Shown one piece after another: positions 7,243-15,087 of a stretch of 43,559 nucleotides of DNA. The position numbers were made by a program, and so were the translations under genes. The DNA is from a virus. Numbering within the stretch: the stretch's first letter is position 1; each line of letters starts with the position of its first letter. The notes under the pieces are model-generated. The model worked only from the letters and a program-made list of their open reading frames with translations. It made no database searches and was not told where the DNA came from. The stretch lies in IMG/VR virus record IMGVR_UViG_3300005288_000007, positions 1 to 43,559 of that record, one strand, 5' to 3'.

Positions 7243-9720
7243 TTAGTTGAGGTAAGACGGGGTGAACCCGTCCATGTACTCCGATTGGAGTTCTTTGCGC
7301 AGCACTGCTGCTCGTTCCTTGAGCCCTTCGATAGGCTCTTCGTCCATCATGGAGTAACCCCACGACGTATCCGATGGGACACGCAGCGGAATGTTCCACT
7401 TAAATTTCCACGCCATGTAATCCGAGGCAGCTTCCATCGCTGCATGAAGCAGAGCGGATACCTCGAAAGCCACGGAGTTATGAGCATCTGCATAGGTTGC
7501 ATCGTGCACTTGGTTCACCAACAGGCCAAGCCCGTTGAAGTTCTTCCTCTTGTAGAATGCACGCAGTGCTATGTACATCGCAGCCTTGGCCCACTCGCCG
7601 CCCGTACCTTGAACTACGTAGTTCTTAATCTCGGTCGGCATGAAGGTAGCCGTGATGCCCTTCTTCACTGCGTACTCGGGAGCCGGTGTCTGCATGTAGG
7701 TGTACATCTTCCCGTCCGGTGTACGGAAGTGGCTCTTGCCCAAGTGGGCCTTGACACCTCGCACGTCCGGATGGTCAACCACCTTGTACGGCACACGGTT
7801 CTCATTGATGACGAGCGTTATCCGTTTGTAGTACGCCGGGATTTCCGGGTAGCGTTCTTCGTCAGCAGCACGTAGGCGTGCAACGTCCTCGACGTCCATG
7901 CCGGTCTTCTCAGCAATAGCCTTGTCGCCAGCGCCGAACGCGGACTGGAAGGAGTACTCCTTAGCCCCAGTCCGTTTGTAATCCCACTCCTTGATGGGGG
8001 CATGGAACGTACCGCTTTCATCCTTGTACCCCTTCGCCAGTTTAAGAACCTCGGCGTACTCCATCTTCTCCTTGGCAGCGAGGCGAACACAGTGCATGTC
8101 CAAGCCTGCGGCAAGGTCGGCAATGAGTTGCTTGCACCCAGTGAGGATGGCTTGCACGAAGACTTCCAGCGAACTGAAGTCCGACTGAATGATCTTGCCG
8201 TCGCTGTACCATACGCTGTTGCCGAAGTCGTCCGTAACCCAGTGGCCGAAGCGAGACTTGAACAGCAGCTTAACGTCAGACTTATTGCCCTTCGGAATGT
8301 TCTGCAAGTTCGGGTTGCTTGATGACAGCCGTGCCGTAATGGTTGACACCATGTTCAGCATGTGATGGACCAAACCATCCGGACCAACCAGCGTCATGAG
8401 GCCGGAAGGATTGCCCTGCTTATCCTGCCCGATGAAGTACGTACCCAAGTCCTTGGACATAGCTTGAAGCTGGCCCATGATCTTGAGGAACGGCACGTTA
8501 CGGGAGGCAAGCTCTTCGATCACCTCGCTCGCTGTGCTGTACACGCCGGGCTCTGCGCCCTCCCACTTCTTAAGCGGAGCGGTGTAGCCCTTGAAGGTGT
8601 ACGGCGCCTTGACTTGACGGCCCTTCGGCTTCGTCTCATCAGGCACAGTGACTTGCTTGGTCTTCCGCTCGCCGGCATTCTTGCCGGTCTTCATCACCAC
8701 GATATCAGGTTGCGTGCCGAACGGCATAGCATCCCACTCGTCGGCCGGCATCAGGCTACCGTCAGTCAGGTAGTAGGCAGTGACCTTCTTCTGTGCATAC
8801 ACACGGGCCGGTGCTTCGCCCATCTGCTCAAGCAACTCGTAGTCACGCTTAAGCATGGTCGTGCCATCGGCCAGATCATACTCGTAGTGGTCGTAACCCA
8901 CGGTGCCGCCGAAGATCAGCGCCGACTTCTGCGGCGGGCTGTTCCAGTTGAAGGAGAACGGCAGGTCGGCGGGCATGAACGCCTTAAGCGCCTCGCCCAA
9001 CTTAAGCACCTCGACACGCAGCACGTCAGCGATACGCATACCCTGCGCAGTGTCAACGAACATGCCATTGCGTTCCGCCTCGACGGTGTACAGCAGGGCG
9101 CCCATGTTGAGCATGATGCTCGGCAGTTGCCCACGTTCACGGGCCATGGAGATTTGTTGTAGCGCAACGTGCTCGGTATTCTCTACGTCGCCCTTGCTCC
9201 AATCGCCATTCTCATCCGGCCCGCCGCACAGGTAGCGGGTCAGTAGCTCGGGCTCTATGTCCTCCGTCATCACGCCGGCATCCCACAGAAGTTTAACCTC
9301 GTCTACCTTCTGGTCGCCGCCGTAGCGGGCAGAGATTTCATTGAGGCTCAGCATCTGTGAGTCTTGGGCCTGCCCGTTAAGCAGGTACTCTGCTAGCTGG
9401 ATATCCCATACGATACCGCCACGCGATACGTACTCCATCCAGAGCAAGAGGTTGTCCGTGTCCTGCAACGCATGCTGCAAGTCGAACTTGATGTTCATGC
9501 CGATGAGCAACTTGATAAAGCTGCCGTCAGCATTCATGAGCACCGGCTTAAGCCAGCCCTCGCAGGGACGGTCACGACCAAAGCGATACTCGGTCACTGA
9601 CTTGTCGCCTGCCTTCTTGACGCCATGCGTTACGCACCAGTTCTCTGGTATGTACGCATTCGCCTTCCGCTTGAAGCGGGTATGGACAGTGGTTTCAATG
9701 TCCCAAGTAGCGTAGCTCAT
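7243..9720 (-). CDS. Family A DNA polymerase (T7 gp5-like)
   Basis: Replicative polymerase with a proofreading domain, 825 residues (T7 gp5 has 704). The exonuclease domain shows DIET near residues 7-10, NIKFD near 95 and a GDVENTEH block near 175. The polymerase domain shows motif A SDFSSLE near 512-518, motif B KEYSFQSAFGAG near 585, and motif C QVHDATYAD near 736. In motif C the usual HDE is HDA. A large insert lies between the two domains (around residues 270-380, containing GKNAGERKTKQV). The ribosome binding site is strong (AAAGGAGAGCC before ATG). Confidence 0.96.
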   Translation of the reverse strand: MSYATWDIETTVHTRFKRKANAYIPENWCVTHGVKKAGDKSVTEYRFGRDRPCEGWLKPVLMNADGSFIKLLIGMNIKFDLQHALQDTDNLLLWMEYVSRGGIVWDIQLAEYLLNGQAQDSQMLSLNEISARYGGDQKVDEVKLLWDAGVMTEDIEPELLTRYLCGGPDENGDWSKGDVENTEHVALQQISMARERGQLPSIMLNMGALLYTVEAERNGMFVDTAQGMRIADVLRVEVLKLGEALKAFMPADLPFSFNWNSPPQKSALIFGGTVGYDHYEYDLADGTTMLKRDYELLEQMGEAPARVYAQKKVTAYYLTDGSLMPADEWDAMPFGTQPDIVVMKTGKNAGERKTKQVTVPDETKPKGRQVKAPYTFKGYTAPLKKWEGAEPGVYSTASEVIEELASRNVPFLKIMGQLQAMSKDLGTYFIGQDKQGNPSGLMTLVGPDGLVHHMLNMVSTITARLSSSNPNLQNIPKGNKSDVKLLFKSRFGHWVTDDFGNSVWYSDGKIIQSDFSSLEVFVQAILTGCKQLIADLAAGLDMHCVRLAAKEKMEYAEVLKLAKGYKDESGTFHAPIKEWDYKRTGAKEYSFQSAFGAGDKAIAEKTGMDVEDVARLRAADEERYPEIPAYYKRITLVINENRVPYKVVDHPDVRGVKAHLGKSHFRTPDGKMYTYMQTPAPEYAVKKGITATFMPTEIKNYVVQGTGGEWAKAAMYIALRAFYKRKNFNGLGLLVNQVHDATYADAHNSVAFEVSALLHAAMEAASDYMAWKFKWNIPLRVPSDTSWGYSMMDEEPIEGLKERAAVLRKELQSEYMDGFTPSYLN

Positions 9721-9729
9721 GGCTCTCCT

Positions 9730-9951
9730 TTATGATAGGGTCTGCACCATGCCCAAAAATTCCGGCAAGGTTTGATGAAGCGTGTTCTCGCCGGTAGCCA
9801 GTACACCATCGGGCACCCGTTGCACACGGTACTCTGAGTACAGGTGCTTAGGGATAGAGCGGGCCACCATCGCAGCAAGCTCGTGCTTGGCAGTGCACGC
9901 ACCGTACACCGTGCCGTACTGCGTGAGGATGTAGACGTAGTTACTGCCCAT
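9730..9951 (-). CDS. Small hypothetical protein upstream of DNA polymerase
   Basis: A 73-residue protein. Its ATG at 9951 lies inside the last codons of the HD-domain gene (AATGGGCAGTAA), so translation is coupled. The N-terminal half looks like a small beta hairpin (NYVYILTQYGTVYGA) followed by a helix and a second strand pair (LYSEYRVQRV). It has no membrane segment and no cysteine motif. The family is not recognised. An upstream extension from 10086 would overlap the HD gene in another frame and is not used. Confidence 0.72.
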   Translation of the reverse strand: MGSNYVYILTQYGTVYGACTAKHELAAMVARSIPKHLYSEYRVQRVPDGVLATGENTLHQTLPEFLGMVQTLS

Positions 9952-10492
9952 TGCTAATGTGTCCTTCAAGGTAGCGATGATACATATCCAAGAAGAGCAT
10001 CTTGGAAGTCGTCGGCCCGAGCGGTTGAACCTTGACGCCACGATGGGCCATCGACTCGGGGCGCGGCCACCAGTCATCGTGCCCAAGTGGCATGAGGTCG
10101 CGCTTCTCGTTCACCAGCATGGCGAGGTCAGCCGTCTTCACGGTCGGCGACAGCGGGAAGGGCAAGCCATACTGCTTGGCAATCGCCTTCTCCACTGCCG
10201 CCTCAATGGCCTTGTACTCAGGCAGCAGCGCCTTGAGTGGGCTCGACACGTCACCAAGGAACGCCTCGCTTGCGTCATGCAGCAGGGCCTCTAGCTTGTA
10301 CTCATCGGGCACGAGGCCCGACACGTAGACGCTGTGCTGTGCCACGCTGTAGAACTGGCGAGTGTGTCCGGTGTATCGGCAGATGCGGGAGAGAGCGTGA
10401 GCAATCTCTTCAATGTCGAACTCGAACGTGTGAGGTTGCAGCAACGGGAACAGGCGCCCCGTGCTGGTCATGATTGACGGTTGACGAATCAT
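9941..10492 (-). CDS. HD-domain nucleotide phosphohydrolase (YfbR-like)
   Basis: A 183-residue protein of the YfbR/5'-deoxynucleotidase class of HD hydrolases. Metal ligands are visible as AQHS near residue 52, LLHDASEAFLGD near 71-82 (the HD pair), and a later KTAD near 119. The EYKAIEAAVEKAI helix between them is typical of this family. Such enzymes dephosphorylate dNMPs or, in some phages (DatZ), dATP. Its ATG overlaps the helicase stop (ATGA), and it lies just upstream of DNA polymerase, so nucleotide pool control for replication is the likely role. The exact substrate is unknown. Confidence 0.85.
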   Translation of the reverse strand: MIRQPSIMTSTGRLFPLLQPHTFEFDIEEIAHALSRICRYTGHTRQFYSVAQHSVYVSGLVPDEYKLEALLHDASEAFLGDVSSPLKALLPEYKAIEAAVEKAIAKQYGLPFPLSPTVKTADLAMLVNEKRDLMPLGHDDWWPRPESMAHRGVKVQPLGPTTSKMLFLDMYHRYLEGHISNGQ

Positions 10493-11784
10493 CGGGGAGC
10501 TTCGTTGTATCGCCCACGGTCCACGTCAAGCAGCATTTCCACGGCCAGCGGCTTGGCCCGTGTCGGTAGCTTCTTGTTCTTCGTGGTACCCATGTAGCGG
10601 GAGTTGCCAAGCATCGGATCATTCACTGCGCCGCCTGTGATAATCACATCCGCTGCGCCTTGCTTACCGGTCTTGCTGTCCTTGAGTTGAGGGAGGGTAG
10701 GGAACTGCACGCCATCAGCATCCGCCGATAGCTGAGAGTTGGCAATGGTAGCGAAGCCGTACTTCACGCCCATCATGCGCTGCCATTGGTACATGCCTTC
10801 CAGCAATTGGTCGGTACGTTGTCCGTTGTTAAGCACTTCACCGCCAAAGCGGATGTTGTCGATCATGTCGGCGATCACGAGGCAGGGGTTATACTTCTTG
10901 TACAACTCTTCAATCTCGTGGTGCCACCAGCCGTGCACGTCCATGATGCGGAGCACACCCATACGCCCGCCGACTGCGGCTGCATACTTCTCTCGCACCA
11001 TGCTACCGTGCGTCTTGCTCGGCGTGTTGGCAAGGGCGATGAGTTCTTCTGTCGTGCAACCCAAGGCGGATTGGAACGTTCGCATCACGATGCGAGTGCC
11101 CGGCCCTTCGTTGTTCAGCCAGAGGATGCACCGCTTCTCGCCGGGATACAGCTTGTCTACCTGCGGGGCCATGAAGGTGACTTGATCGGAACACCAAGTC
11201 GTCTTGCCCTTGTCGGGGCGCATCGCCAACAGCACGAGGTCGCCGTCTACAAGCGGCTTGATGGCCGCGTTGATAGCGTCTTGCCGGAACTTGAGGCCGA
11301 AGGATTCTTCCTCCTTCTTAAGCATGTCCTCGATGGGGTCGAGCACTTGCGGGTTCTTAAGCTCTCGCTTAACCCGCTCGTCGTACTTGTCCATGATCGT
11401 GGTGACGGACAGCAGGTCAACCTCTTGCCCCTCGTAGTAAGCCTCCAAAATTTTGGTAACTTCTGCGGCAGTGGCAGCACCTATCCAACGCTTGCGGATG
11501 CCAAGCTCAAGCCCCGGCTCGACGTCGATCTGTACCTTGGTGAACAGCGATTGATATACCGCATGCTGCTCGGCCTTGACGTTCGGGTGCACGGTCTTGA
11601 ACCAGTGGGGGAAGGTACCGAAGTCGATGGCCTTTACGTCCGGATGCTCGCGGAACCAGCGGCCGAAGTCATTCAGGATGACCTTAGTTGCCGGCTCAAG
11701 CGCACTCTCGGGCACAGCCCCGACGAGTTCTTCATACTTCTCCCGCGTCTTAAGCAGGCGAAGAGTCGTTATGTCGAGAGACAT
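10489..11784 (-). CDS. Replicative DNA helicase (DnaB-like, T7 gp4 C-terminal domain)
   Basis: Hexameric 5'-3' helicase, 431 residues from ATG 11784, which has AAAGGA eight bases upstream. The earlier candidate start at 11919 lacks a site and adds low-quality sequence. The Walker A region reads AMRPDKGKTTW near residues 198-208, Walker B reads CLVIADMIDNI near 300, and a later motif reads IANSQLSAD near 352. The primase domain is absent: it is a separate gene at 13257-14084, so the T7 gp4 fusion is split here, with six small genes in between. Confidence 0.93.
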   Translation of the reverse strand: MSLDITTLRLLKTREKYEELVGAVPESALEPATKVILNDFGRWFREHPDVKAIDFGTFPHWFKTVHPNVKAEQHAVYQSLFTKVQIDVEPGLELGIRKRWIGAATAAEVTKILEAYYEGQEVDLLSVTTIMDKYDERVKRELKNPQVLDPIEDMLKKEEESFGLKFRQDAINAAIKPLVDGDLVLLAMRPDKGKTTWCSDQVTFMAPQVDKLYPGEKRCILWLNNEGPGTRIVMRTFQSALGCTTEELIALANTPSKTHGSMVREKYAAAVGGRMGVLRIMDVHGWWHHEIEELYKKYNPCLVIADMIDNIRFGGEVLNNGQRTDQLLEGMYQWQRMMGVKYGFATIANSQLSADADGVQFPTLPQLKDSKTGKQGAADVIITGGAVNDPMLGNSRYMGTTKNKKLPTRAKPLAVEMLLDVDRGRYNEAPR

Positions 11785-11969
11785 TGAATCCTTTCTTGGG
11801 TGAGGTCGGCAGGGAACTTGCGCCGATGCAGGGATACCGCAGCATCTGCATGCACAGCAGCGGTTAGCTCTGCGTTCTTCTTGCCTGCCTTGTAATGCTT
11901 TGCAAACACCATGTTCCAAAGCTGCGAGCGATGAGCGGATACCGCTCGGTTGTATTCATCGCGGTTCAT
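11769..11969 (-). CDS. Small basic hypothetical protein
   Basis: A 66-residue protein from ATG 11969, overlapping the zinc-ribbon gene upstream by 14 bases and the helicase gene downstream by 16. It is rich in Arg, Lys, His and Ala, with a predicted helical middle (NRAVSAHRSQLWNMVFAKHYKAG). A start at GTG 11981 is also possible. It could bind nucleic acid, but no family is recognised. Confidence 0.65.
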   Translation of the reverse strand: MNRDEYNRAVSAHRSQLWNMVFAKHYKAGKKNAELTAAVHADAAVSLHRRKFPADLTQERIQCLST

Positions 11970-12138
11970 GCACTGTTCCACAATAGGCGCAGACAGGGGC
12001 GGCCTTAGGTGCGCAGACAGGGGCGGCCTTAGGTGCGCCGCAGTTGGGGCAGTTGAACGGCGCCGGTGCGGGCTCGGCCTTCAGGGCCTTCTCTTTAGCC
12101 TCCGCCATCAGCGCATACATAAAGGCATGCGCACCCAT
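11956..12138 (-). CDS. Small zinc-ribbon protein with internal tandem repeat
   Basis: A 60-residue protein: a helical N-terminus (about residues 1-22, MAEAKEKALKAE), then CPNCG near residue 30 and CAYCG near residue 51, which together make one four-Cys zinc ribbon. Between the two knuckles an eight-residue unit (APKAAPVC) occurs twice because of a 24 bp tandem duplication in the DNA, which adds a fifth cysteine. It ends within the start of the next gene. The function is unknown; zinc ribbons of this kind bind nucleic acid or partner proteins. Confidence 0.75.
   Translation of the reverse strand: MGAHAFMYALMAEAKEKALKAEPAPAPFNCPNCGAPKAAPVCAPKAAPVCAYCGTVHEPR
11987..12034. repeat. Two tandem copies of a 24 bp unit
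   Basis: Copies at 11987-12010 and 12011-12034 are identical. The length is a multiple of three, so the reading frame of the zinc-ribbon gene is kept and eight residues are duplicated. This points to a recent slippage event. Confidence 0.95.
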
Positions 12139-12140
12139 GG

Positions 12141-12299
12141 TTAGGCCGTTACGGAGGGCACGAGTTGCCAGCCCGCATCGGTGCCGTCATCGTGAATGAA
12201 TCGTTGGTGCAGCTTGCCGTTAACGAACCGCAGTTCGTTCGTTGCGTGTACTACGGCGGGCTGCGATTGAACGCAAGAGGGCTGAGTGTTCGTGCTCAT
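12141..12299 (-). CDS. Small hypothetical protein (52 aa)
   Basis: ATG at 12299 gives 52 residues. The C-terminal half (NELRFVNGKLHQRF, then GTDAGWQLVP) reads like a compact beta-strand protein. The stop lies two bases before the next gene's start. The ribosome binding site is poor. It overlaps the putative 51-residue reading at 12220-12375 in another frame; both may be used, but this one has the more protein-like composition. Confidence 0.6.
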   Translation of the reverse strand: MSTNTQPSCVQSQPAVVHATNELRFVNGKLHQRFIHDDGTDAGWQLVPSVTA

Positions 12300-12375
12300 C
12301 TGGCAGGTTGCTTTCAGTGATGCTGATGTTTCTTTGATCGGTGGGCCGGACACCCAGTAGGCGAGACTTGCTCAC
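12220..12375 (-). CDS. Possible small basic protein with GTG start, overlapping the next gene
   Basis: A 51-codon reading frame from GTG 12375, with GGAGG eleven bases upstream. It covers the otherwise empty 12300-12403 interval and then overlaps the 52-residue gene by 80 bases in a different frame. Composition is basic (Arg-rich C-terminus: RSIAARRSTRNER). The ribosome binding site favours it; the overlap and lack of a family count against it. Confidence 0.4.
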   Translation of the reverse strand: MSKSRLLGVRPTDQRNISITESNLPDEHEHSALLRSIAARRSTRNERTAVR

Positions 12376-12403
12376 CGTGTGGGTATCCTCCCGAGGGATT
12401 GGC

Positions 12404-13096
12404 TTAGAGCGGAGCCGCGCCGTATGCATAGACCGACTTCCCGCGCACCCCGCTCGCCACATGGGCAAGGCCGAGGGCTTTGAGCTTGGCGAATCGTGGG
12501 CTGATGCTGTTCAGCGGGACGCCAAGGCGCTTGCTCAGGTCTTCGGCAGTGGCAGGGCCGGCGCTGCGCAGCGACACGACAATCAGATCGTTGAGCTTGC
12601 CGGCCTTGCGTTCGATGACGGGTGCCGTCTCCGTGCTGGCCTTGTACTGTGCGCCGGCCAGTCGGGTACGCTCGGCGGTAACGCCAGCATCAAAGCCGGC
12701 ATCGAAGCCCGCTTCAAAGCCCTTGCCTCGTGCCATGTTGGGCAGGATGGCGGCAGCAATCAGCCCGTTCTTGTAGCCGTGCTCGAAGTAGCGAGCCTTC
12801 GCGTCGATGCCGGCGCTGTGTTTGATGGCGGCTGTACGATCCGCCTCTGCGAAGCGGCCAGTGGTTGTGCCCTGTGTGATGGGGGCTTCGATGGTTGCAG
12901 ACATGGTGGGTTGCTCCTTAGGTTGAGGTTTAACAATGAAAATCACACCGTCGCAGTCGCCGAGCTTGCGGCATAGCGAGGTAACTTCCCAGTTACCGGC
13001 GTGGGCAGCGCAACCGTTGCAAGTTGCGGGTGTGCCCTGCGGTCGGGACACGTAGTCCATACCATCATGCGTTTGCTCGTGCTTGATGTTGTTCAT
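12404..13096 (-). CDS. Winged-helix protein with N-terminal cysteine module and likely internal start
   Basis: A 230-residue protein. Residues 1-60 hold a small four-Cys module (CNGC near 27-30, then LCRKLGDC near 41-48). From about residue 165 to the end is a winged helix-turn-helix (LNDLIVVSLRSAGPATAEDL, then KRLGVPLNSISPRFAKLKALG as recognition helix region, and a wing with GKSVYAYG). An internal in-frame ATG at 12904 has AAGGAG eight bases upstream, so a 166-residue form lacking the Cys module is probably made too. It may regulate transcription or bind DNA during replication; the target is unknown. Its ATG overlaps the lipoprotein stop. Confidence 0.78.
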   Translation of the reverse strand: MNNIKHEQTHDGMDYVSRPQGTPATCNGCAAHAGNWEVTSLCRKLGDCDGVIFIVKPQPKEQPTMSATIEAPITQGTTTGRFAEADRTAAIKHSAGIDAKARYFEHGYKNGLIAAAILPNMARGKGFEAGFDAGFDAGVTAERTRLAGAQYKASTETAPVIERKAGKLNDLIVVSLRSAGPATAEDLSKRLGVPLNSISPRFAKLKALGLAHVASGVRGKSVYAYGAAPL

Positions 13097-13290
13097 ACGT
13101 GATGCTCCTTGATACAGGTGTCGCGGAACTGGCAGCTAATGGCGGGGTTAACCGTCTCGCTGGATTCGCGGAAGAGAGGCGCCGTGGCCGGCGCTGGATG
13201 GGAGCACGATGCAAGCACCGCGCCGATGACGAAGAGGGTTGCGGTTGCTCCTACTTTCAGGAGCCAGAAGCGAGAGACACGATCGGGCAT
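13093..13290 (-). CDS. Small predicted lipoprotein
   Basis: A 65-residue protein that begins inside the 3' end of the primase gene (34-base overlap) with AAAGGA upstream of its ATG. It has a basic start (MPDRVSRFWLLK), a hydrophobic segment (ATATLFVIGAVL) and a lipobox LASC with Cys at about residue 29, so it should be lipidated and anchored to the envelope. The remaining 36 residues are short and contain two more cysteines. The role is unknown; superinfection exclusion is one possibility for small phage lipoproteins. Confidence 0.78.
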   Translation of the reverse strand: MPDRVSRFWLLKVGATATLFVIGAVLASCSHPAPATAPLFRESSETVNPAISCQFRDTCIKEHHV

Positions 13291-14084
13291 AGGATTCCTT
13301 TGATCTGTGCGTAGTGCAATAGCTTCGGGTCCACATCGGTGACGATGTTGCGAACCTCAACGCCAGCGCCACGGAGTTGCTTGATAATCTTTCGGGCAGC
13401 TACTTGCCCACGGTTGATGGTATGAGTAGGCGGAAGGTCGTTATCCAACCACACATTCACGGGACACCCTCGCTTAATAATTTCAGCAAAGAGTGCAGAA
13501 GGTAGCGACGTGCCGAGCATGCACCATGCTTCGCCATGCCGACCCACCTTGTACGCTGACAGTATGTCCTCCACTAAGGTGACTGCATCAGCCGAGCCCC
13601 AACGTGGGTACACCTTGGGTGCATCGGGCGCTATGTACTTGGGTTGATGGCCGGGAGTTACAGCCCTCGCTTGCCAGAAGCCGGGTCCACAGGGCAGTAC
13701 GACACGTTGACTAGATGGCACGAATCGTGCACCCAAACGCCCAACGTCCCCTGCATGTAGTCCTGCCCTTGCGAACCAGAGACGCGCCGGTGTAGGCCAC
13801 TGAGATATGTCACGTATGCCTTCCGGTGTCCCTTGCGTTTGTACACGCAGGGAATCATCGGCGGTTGCCCGATCAGCCAGCCGTTTAAGGCGAACGCCGG
13901 GTGGTTCTTCGATCCGGTGCGAATCACCGTCGTTGCATCGCCAGCAATGCGCCTTGAGAGTCGGGCCATTGCACGATAGGGAGAGCGTACGCCCGCCGCC
14001 GCAGTTATGGTTGACACGTCTGTGTTCTCCGTCTTTGAGGCTTAACCGCAGAGCTAGCGGAAGCCAGCTTTCGCGGTCGAGCAT
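13257..14084 (-). CDS. DNA primase (zinc-binding plus TOPRIM domains)
   Basis: Makes RNA primers for the lagging strand. In 275 residues it has an N-terminal zinc-binding domain with Cys at 28, 38, 47 and 50 (the last pair as HCWRC), then a linker, then a TOPRIM domain with LVEDILSAYKVG near residue 170 (catalytic Glu) and WLDNDLPPT near 216 (the DxD-like pair). In T7 this domain is fused to the helicase; here the helicase is a separate gene 1.5 kb downstream. The start at 14084 is three bases after the preceding stop. Confidence 0.9.
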   Translation of the reverse strand: MLDRESWLPLALRLSLKDGEHRRVNHNCGGGRTLSLSCNGPTLKAHCWRCNDGDSHRIEEPPGVRLKRLADRATADDSLRVQTQGTPEGIRDISQWPTPARLWFARAGLHAGDVGRLGARFVPSSQRVVLPCGPGFWQARAVTPGHQPKYIAPDAPKVYPRWGSADAVTLVEDILSAYKVGRHGEAWCMLGTSLPSALFAEIIKRGCPVNVWLDNDLPPTHTINRGQVAARKIIKQLRGAGVEVRNIVTDVDPKLLHYAQIKGILCPIVSLASGS

Positions 14085-14087
14085 AGG

Positions 14088-14264
14088 TTAGAGGGTAGCG
14101 CCGTCAGTGCGGGCCGCGTTGTAGCCGCCACGATGCAGCAGACCAGCGAGCAACCAATGACCACCGGCATTCCAGCCTTTCTCGATGTTGATTTGTTGAA
14201 CGAACTTCTTCGGGTTGCGACGTTGTTGACGGTTCAGGTACGGGAATTGAGATTTGCGCAGCAC
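14088..14264 (-). CDS. Small basic protein with GTG start (58 aa)
   Basis: A 58-codon gene starting at GTG 14264, with AAGGA seven bases upstream that overlaps the previous stop (TAAGGA). It is rich in Arg, Lys and Gln at the N-terminus (LNRQQRRNPKKFVQQI) and ends three bases before the primase start. The tight spacing on both sides and the ribosome binding site support it. It could bind nucleic acid; no family is recognised. Confidence 0.72.
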   Translation of the reverse strand: MLRKSQFPYLNRQQRRNPKKFVQQINIEKGWNAGGHWLLAGLLHRGGYNAARTDGATL

Positions 14265-14273
14265 GGCTTGTCC

Positions 14274-14531
14274 TTAAGCGAAGGAAGGGTGTGCGTCTTT
14301 GATGCTCACGGTTTCCACGTTGTAGGCGTGTCGTGCCATGGCGAGTTGCGTACCGGCTCGGTCAGCGGCCTTGCGGGCTGCGGTTGCGGCATCGGTAGCT
14401 GCGATGAGGCGCTTCATGTTCGCTTCTTTGCGGACGGTGAAGGCTTTGTGCTCGGCGCGTTCGGCCAAGACTTGGAGACGGGAGACAAACGCTTGCAGGA
14501 AGCGCACGGAGGATACAAGGGCACGGTACAT
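14274..14531 (-). CDS. Small helical hypothetical protein
   Basis: An 85-residue protein from ATG 14531; a TTG at 14567 is an alternative start, but neither has a convincing ribosome binding site. It is almost entirely helix-forming, with heptad-like spacing (LQAFVSRLQVLAERAEHKAF, then Ala-rich AATDAATAARKAADRAG), so a coiled coil is likely. It lies 9 bases upstream of the 58-codon gene. The function is unknown. Confidence 0.65.
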   Translation of the reverse strand: MYRALVSSVRFLQAFVSRLQVLAERAEHKAFTVRKEANMKRLIAATDAATAARKAADRAGTQLAMARHAYNVETVSIKDAHPSFA

Positions 14532-14578
14532 CAGCACTACTTTCGTGAGGTTAAGGAAGTCCTGCAACGCAGGCCGAA

Positions 14579-14635
14579 GGGCACTCTTAGAATGCCCAGC
14601 GGTCTAGATTGCGCTAGCAACAGGGCCTACGGCCC
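14579..14635 (-). other. Two RNA hairpins in the gap between small middle genes
   Basis: Read on the minus strand, GGGCC-GTA-GGCCC (14635-14623) follows the stop of the 140-residue gene. A second 8 bp stem, GGGCATTC-TAA-GAGTGCCC with one G-U pair (14597-14579), follows it. Neither has a T tract. They may stabilise or delimit mRNA ends. Confidence 0.55.
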
Positions 14636-14641
14636 CGCAGT

Positions 14642-15064
14642 TTAGTTAGGCAGTTCGCCCAGTTCGCGGTCGTCGCTGATCTCATCGGGCATGGCCGCAA
14701 CGTTGGGCTTGAGTTGAGCCGGGTACACGGTGACCAGTTGCTCATCGAAGCCCTCGCCGATGCGGATACGCACTTGCGTCGGGGTCTTGTCGCCTTCGGC
14801 CGGCTGGCGGACGGCAACGACGATGGCTTCCACGACCTTGGCTTGAGTGGTGGCGGTGGTACGGCCGATGGTGGCAAGCACTGCGGCGCCGACTTCGGGG
14901 ATGTAGACGGGAGCCTTGCTCGCCTTGACTTCGCGGCCTTCAACGATGGCTTGGCGCTTCTCGTTCAGCTTGACAATGTCGGCATCGATCTTGGCAATCT
15001 TCTGCTCCTTGGTCATGTCCGAGAACTTGATCTTGGCGGCAGCAGCGTTGGTGGTATCGGTCAT
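14642..15064 (-). CDS. Hypothetical protein, N-terminal helical
   Basis: A 140-residue protein. Residues 14-50 are strongly helical and charged (SDMTKEQKIAKIDADIVKL), possibly a short coiled coil. The second half is beta-like and ends in a conspicuously acidic stretch (PDEISDDRELGELPN). It lies downstream of the kinase behind a leader with two stable hairpins (15088-15160). The acidic tail resembles DNA-mimic or binding-tail features but no family is recognised. Confidence 0.72.
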   Translation of the reverse strand: MTDTTNAAAAKIKFSDMTKEQKIAKIDADIVKLNEKRQAIVEGREVKASKAPVYIPEVGAAVLATIGRTTATTQAKVVEAIVVAVRQPAEGDKTPTQVRIRIGEGFDEQLVTVYPAQLKPNVAAMPDEISDDRELGELPN

Positions 15065-15087
15065 TCAAATTTCTTTCATCAGAGTTC

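Noticed and set aside
6463-7875. Long plus-strand reading frame (470 codons)
   Set aside because: It lies antisense to the ssDNA-binding protein and DNA polymerase genes, which have clear motifs and ribosome binding sites. Long antisense frames are expected in GC-biased coding DNA.
3716-10492. Diaminopurine (Z) genome
   Set aside because: HD and DUF5664 hydrolases are present, but no PurZ-like gene exists in the window, so the complete pathway is not supported.
12404-13096. Tandem FDAG repeat as a binding repeat domain
   Set aside because: GFEAGFDAGFDAG is short (three imperfect units) and sits in a helical linker; not enough to call a repeat domain.
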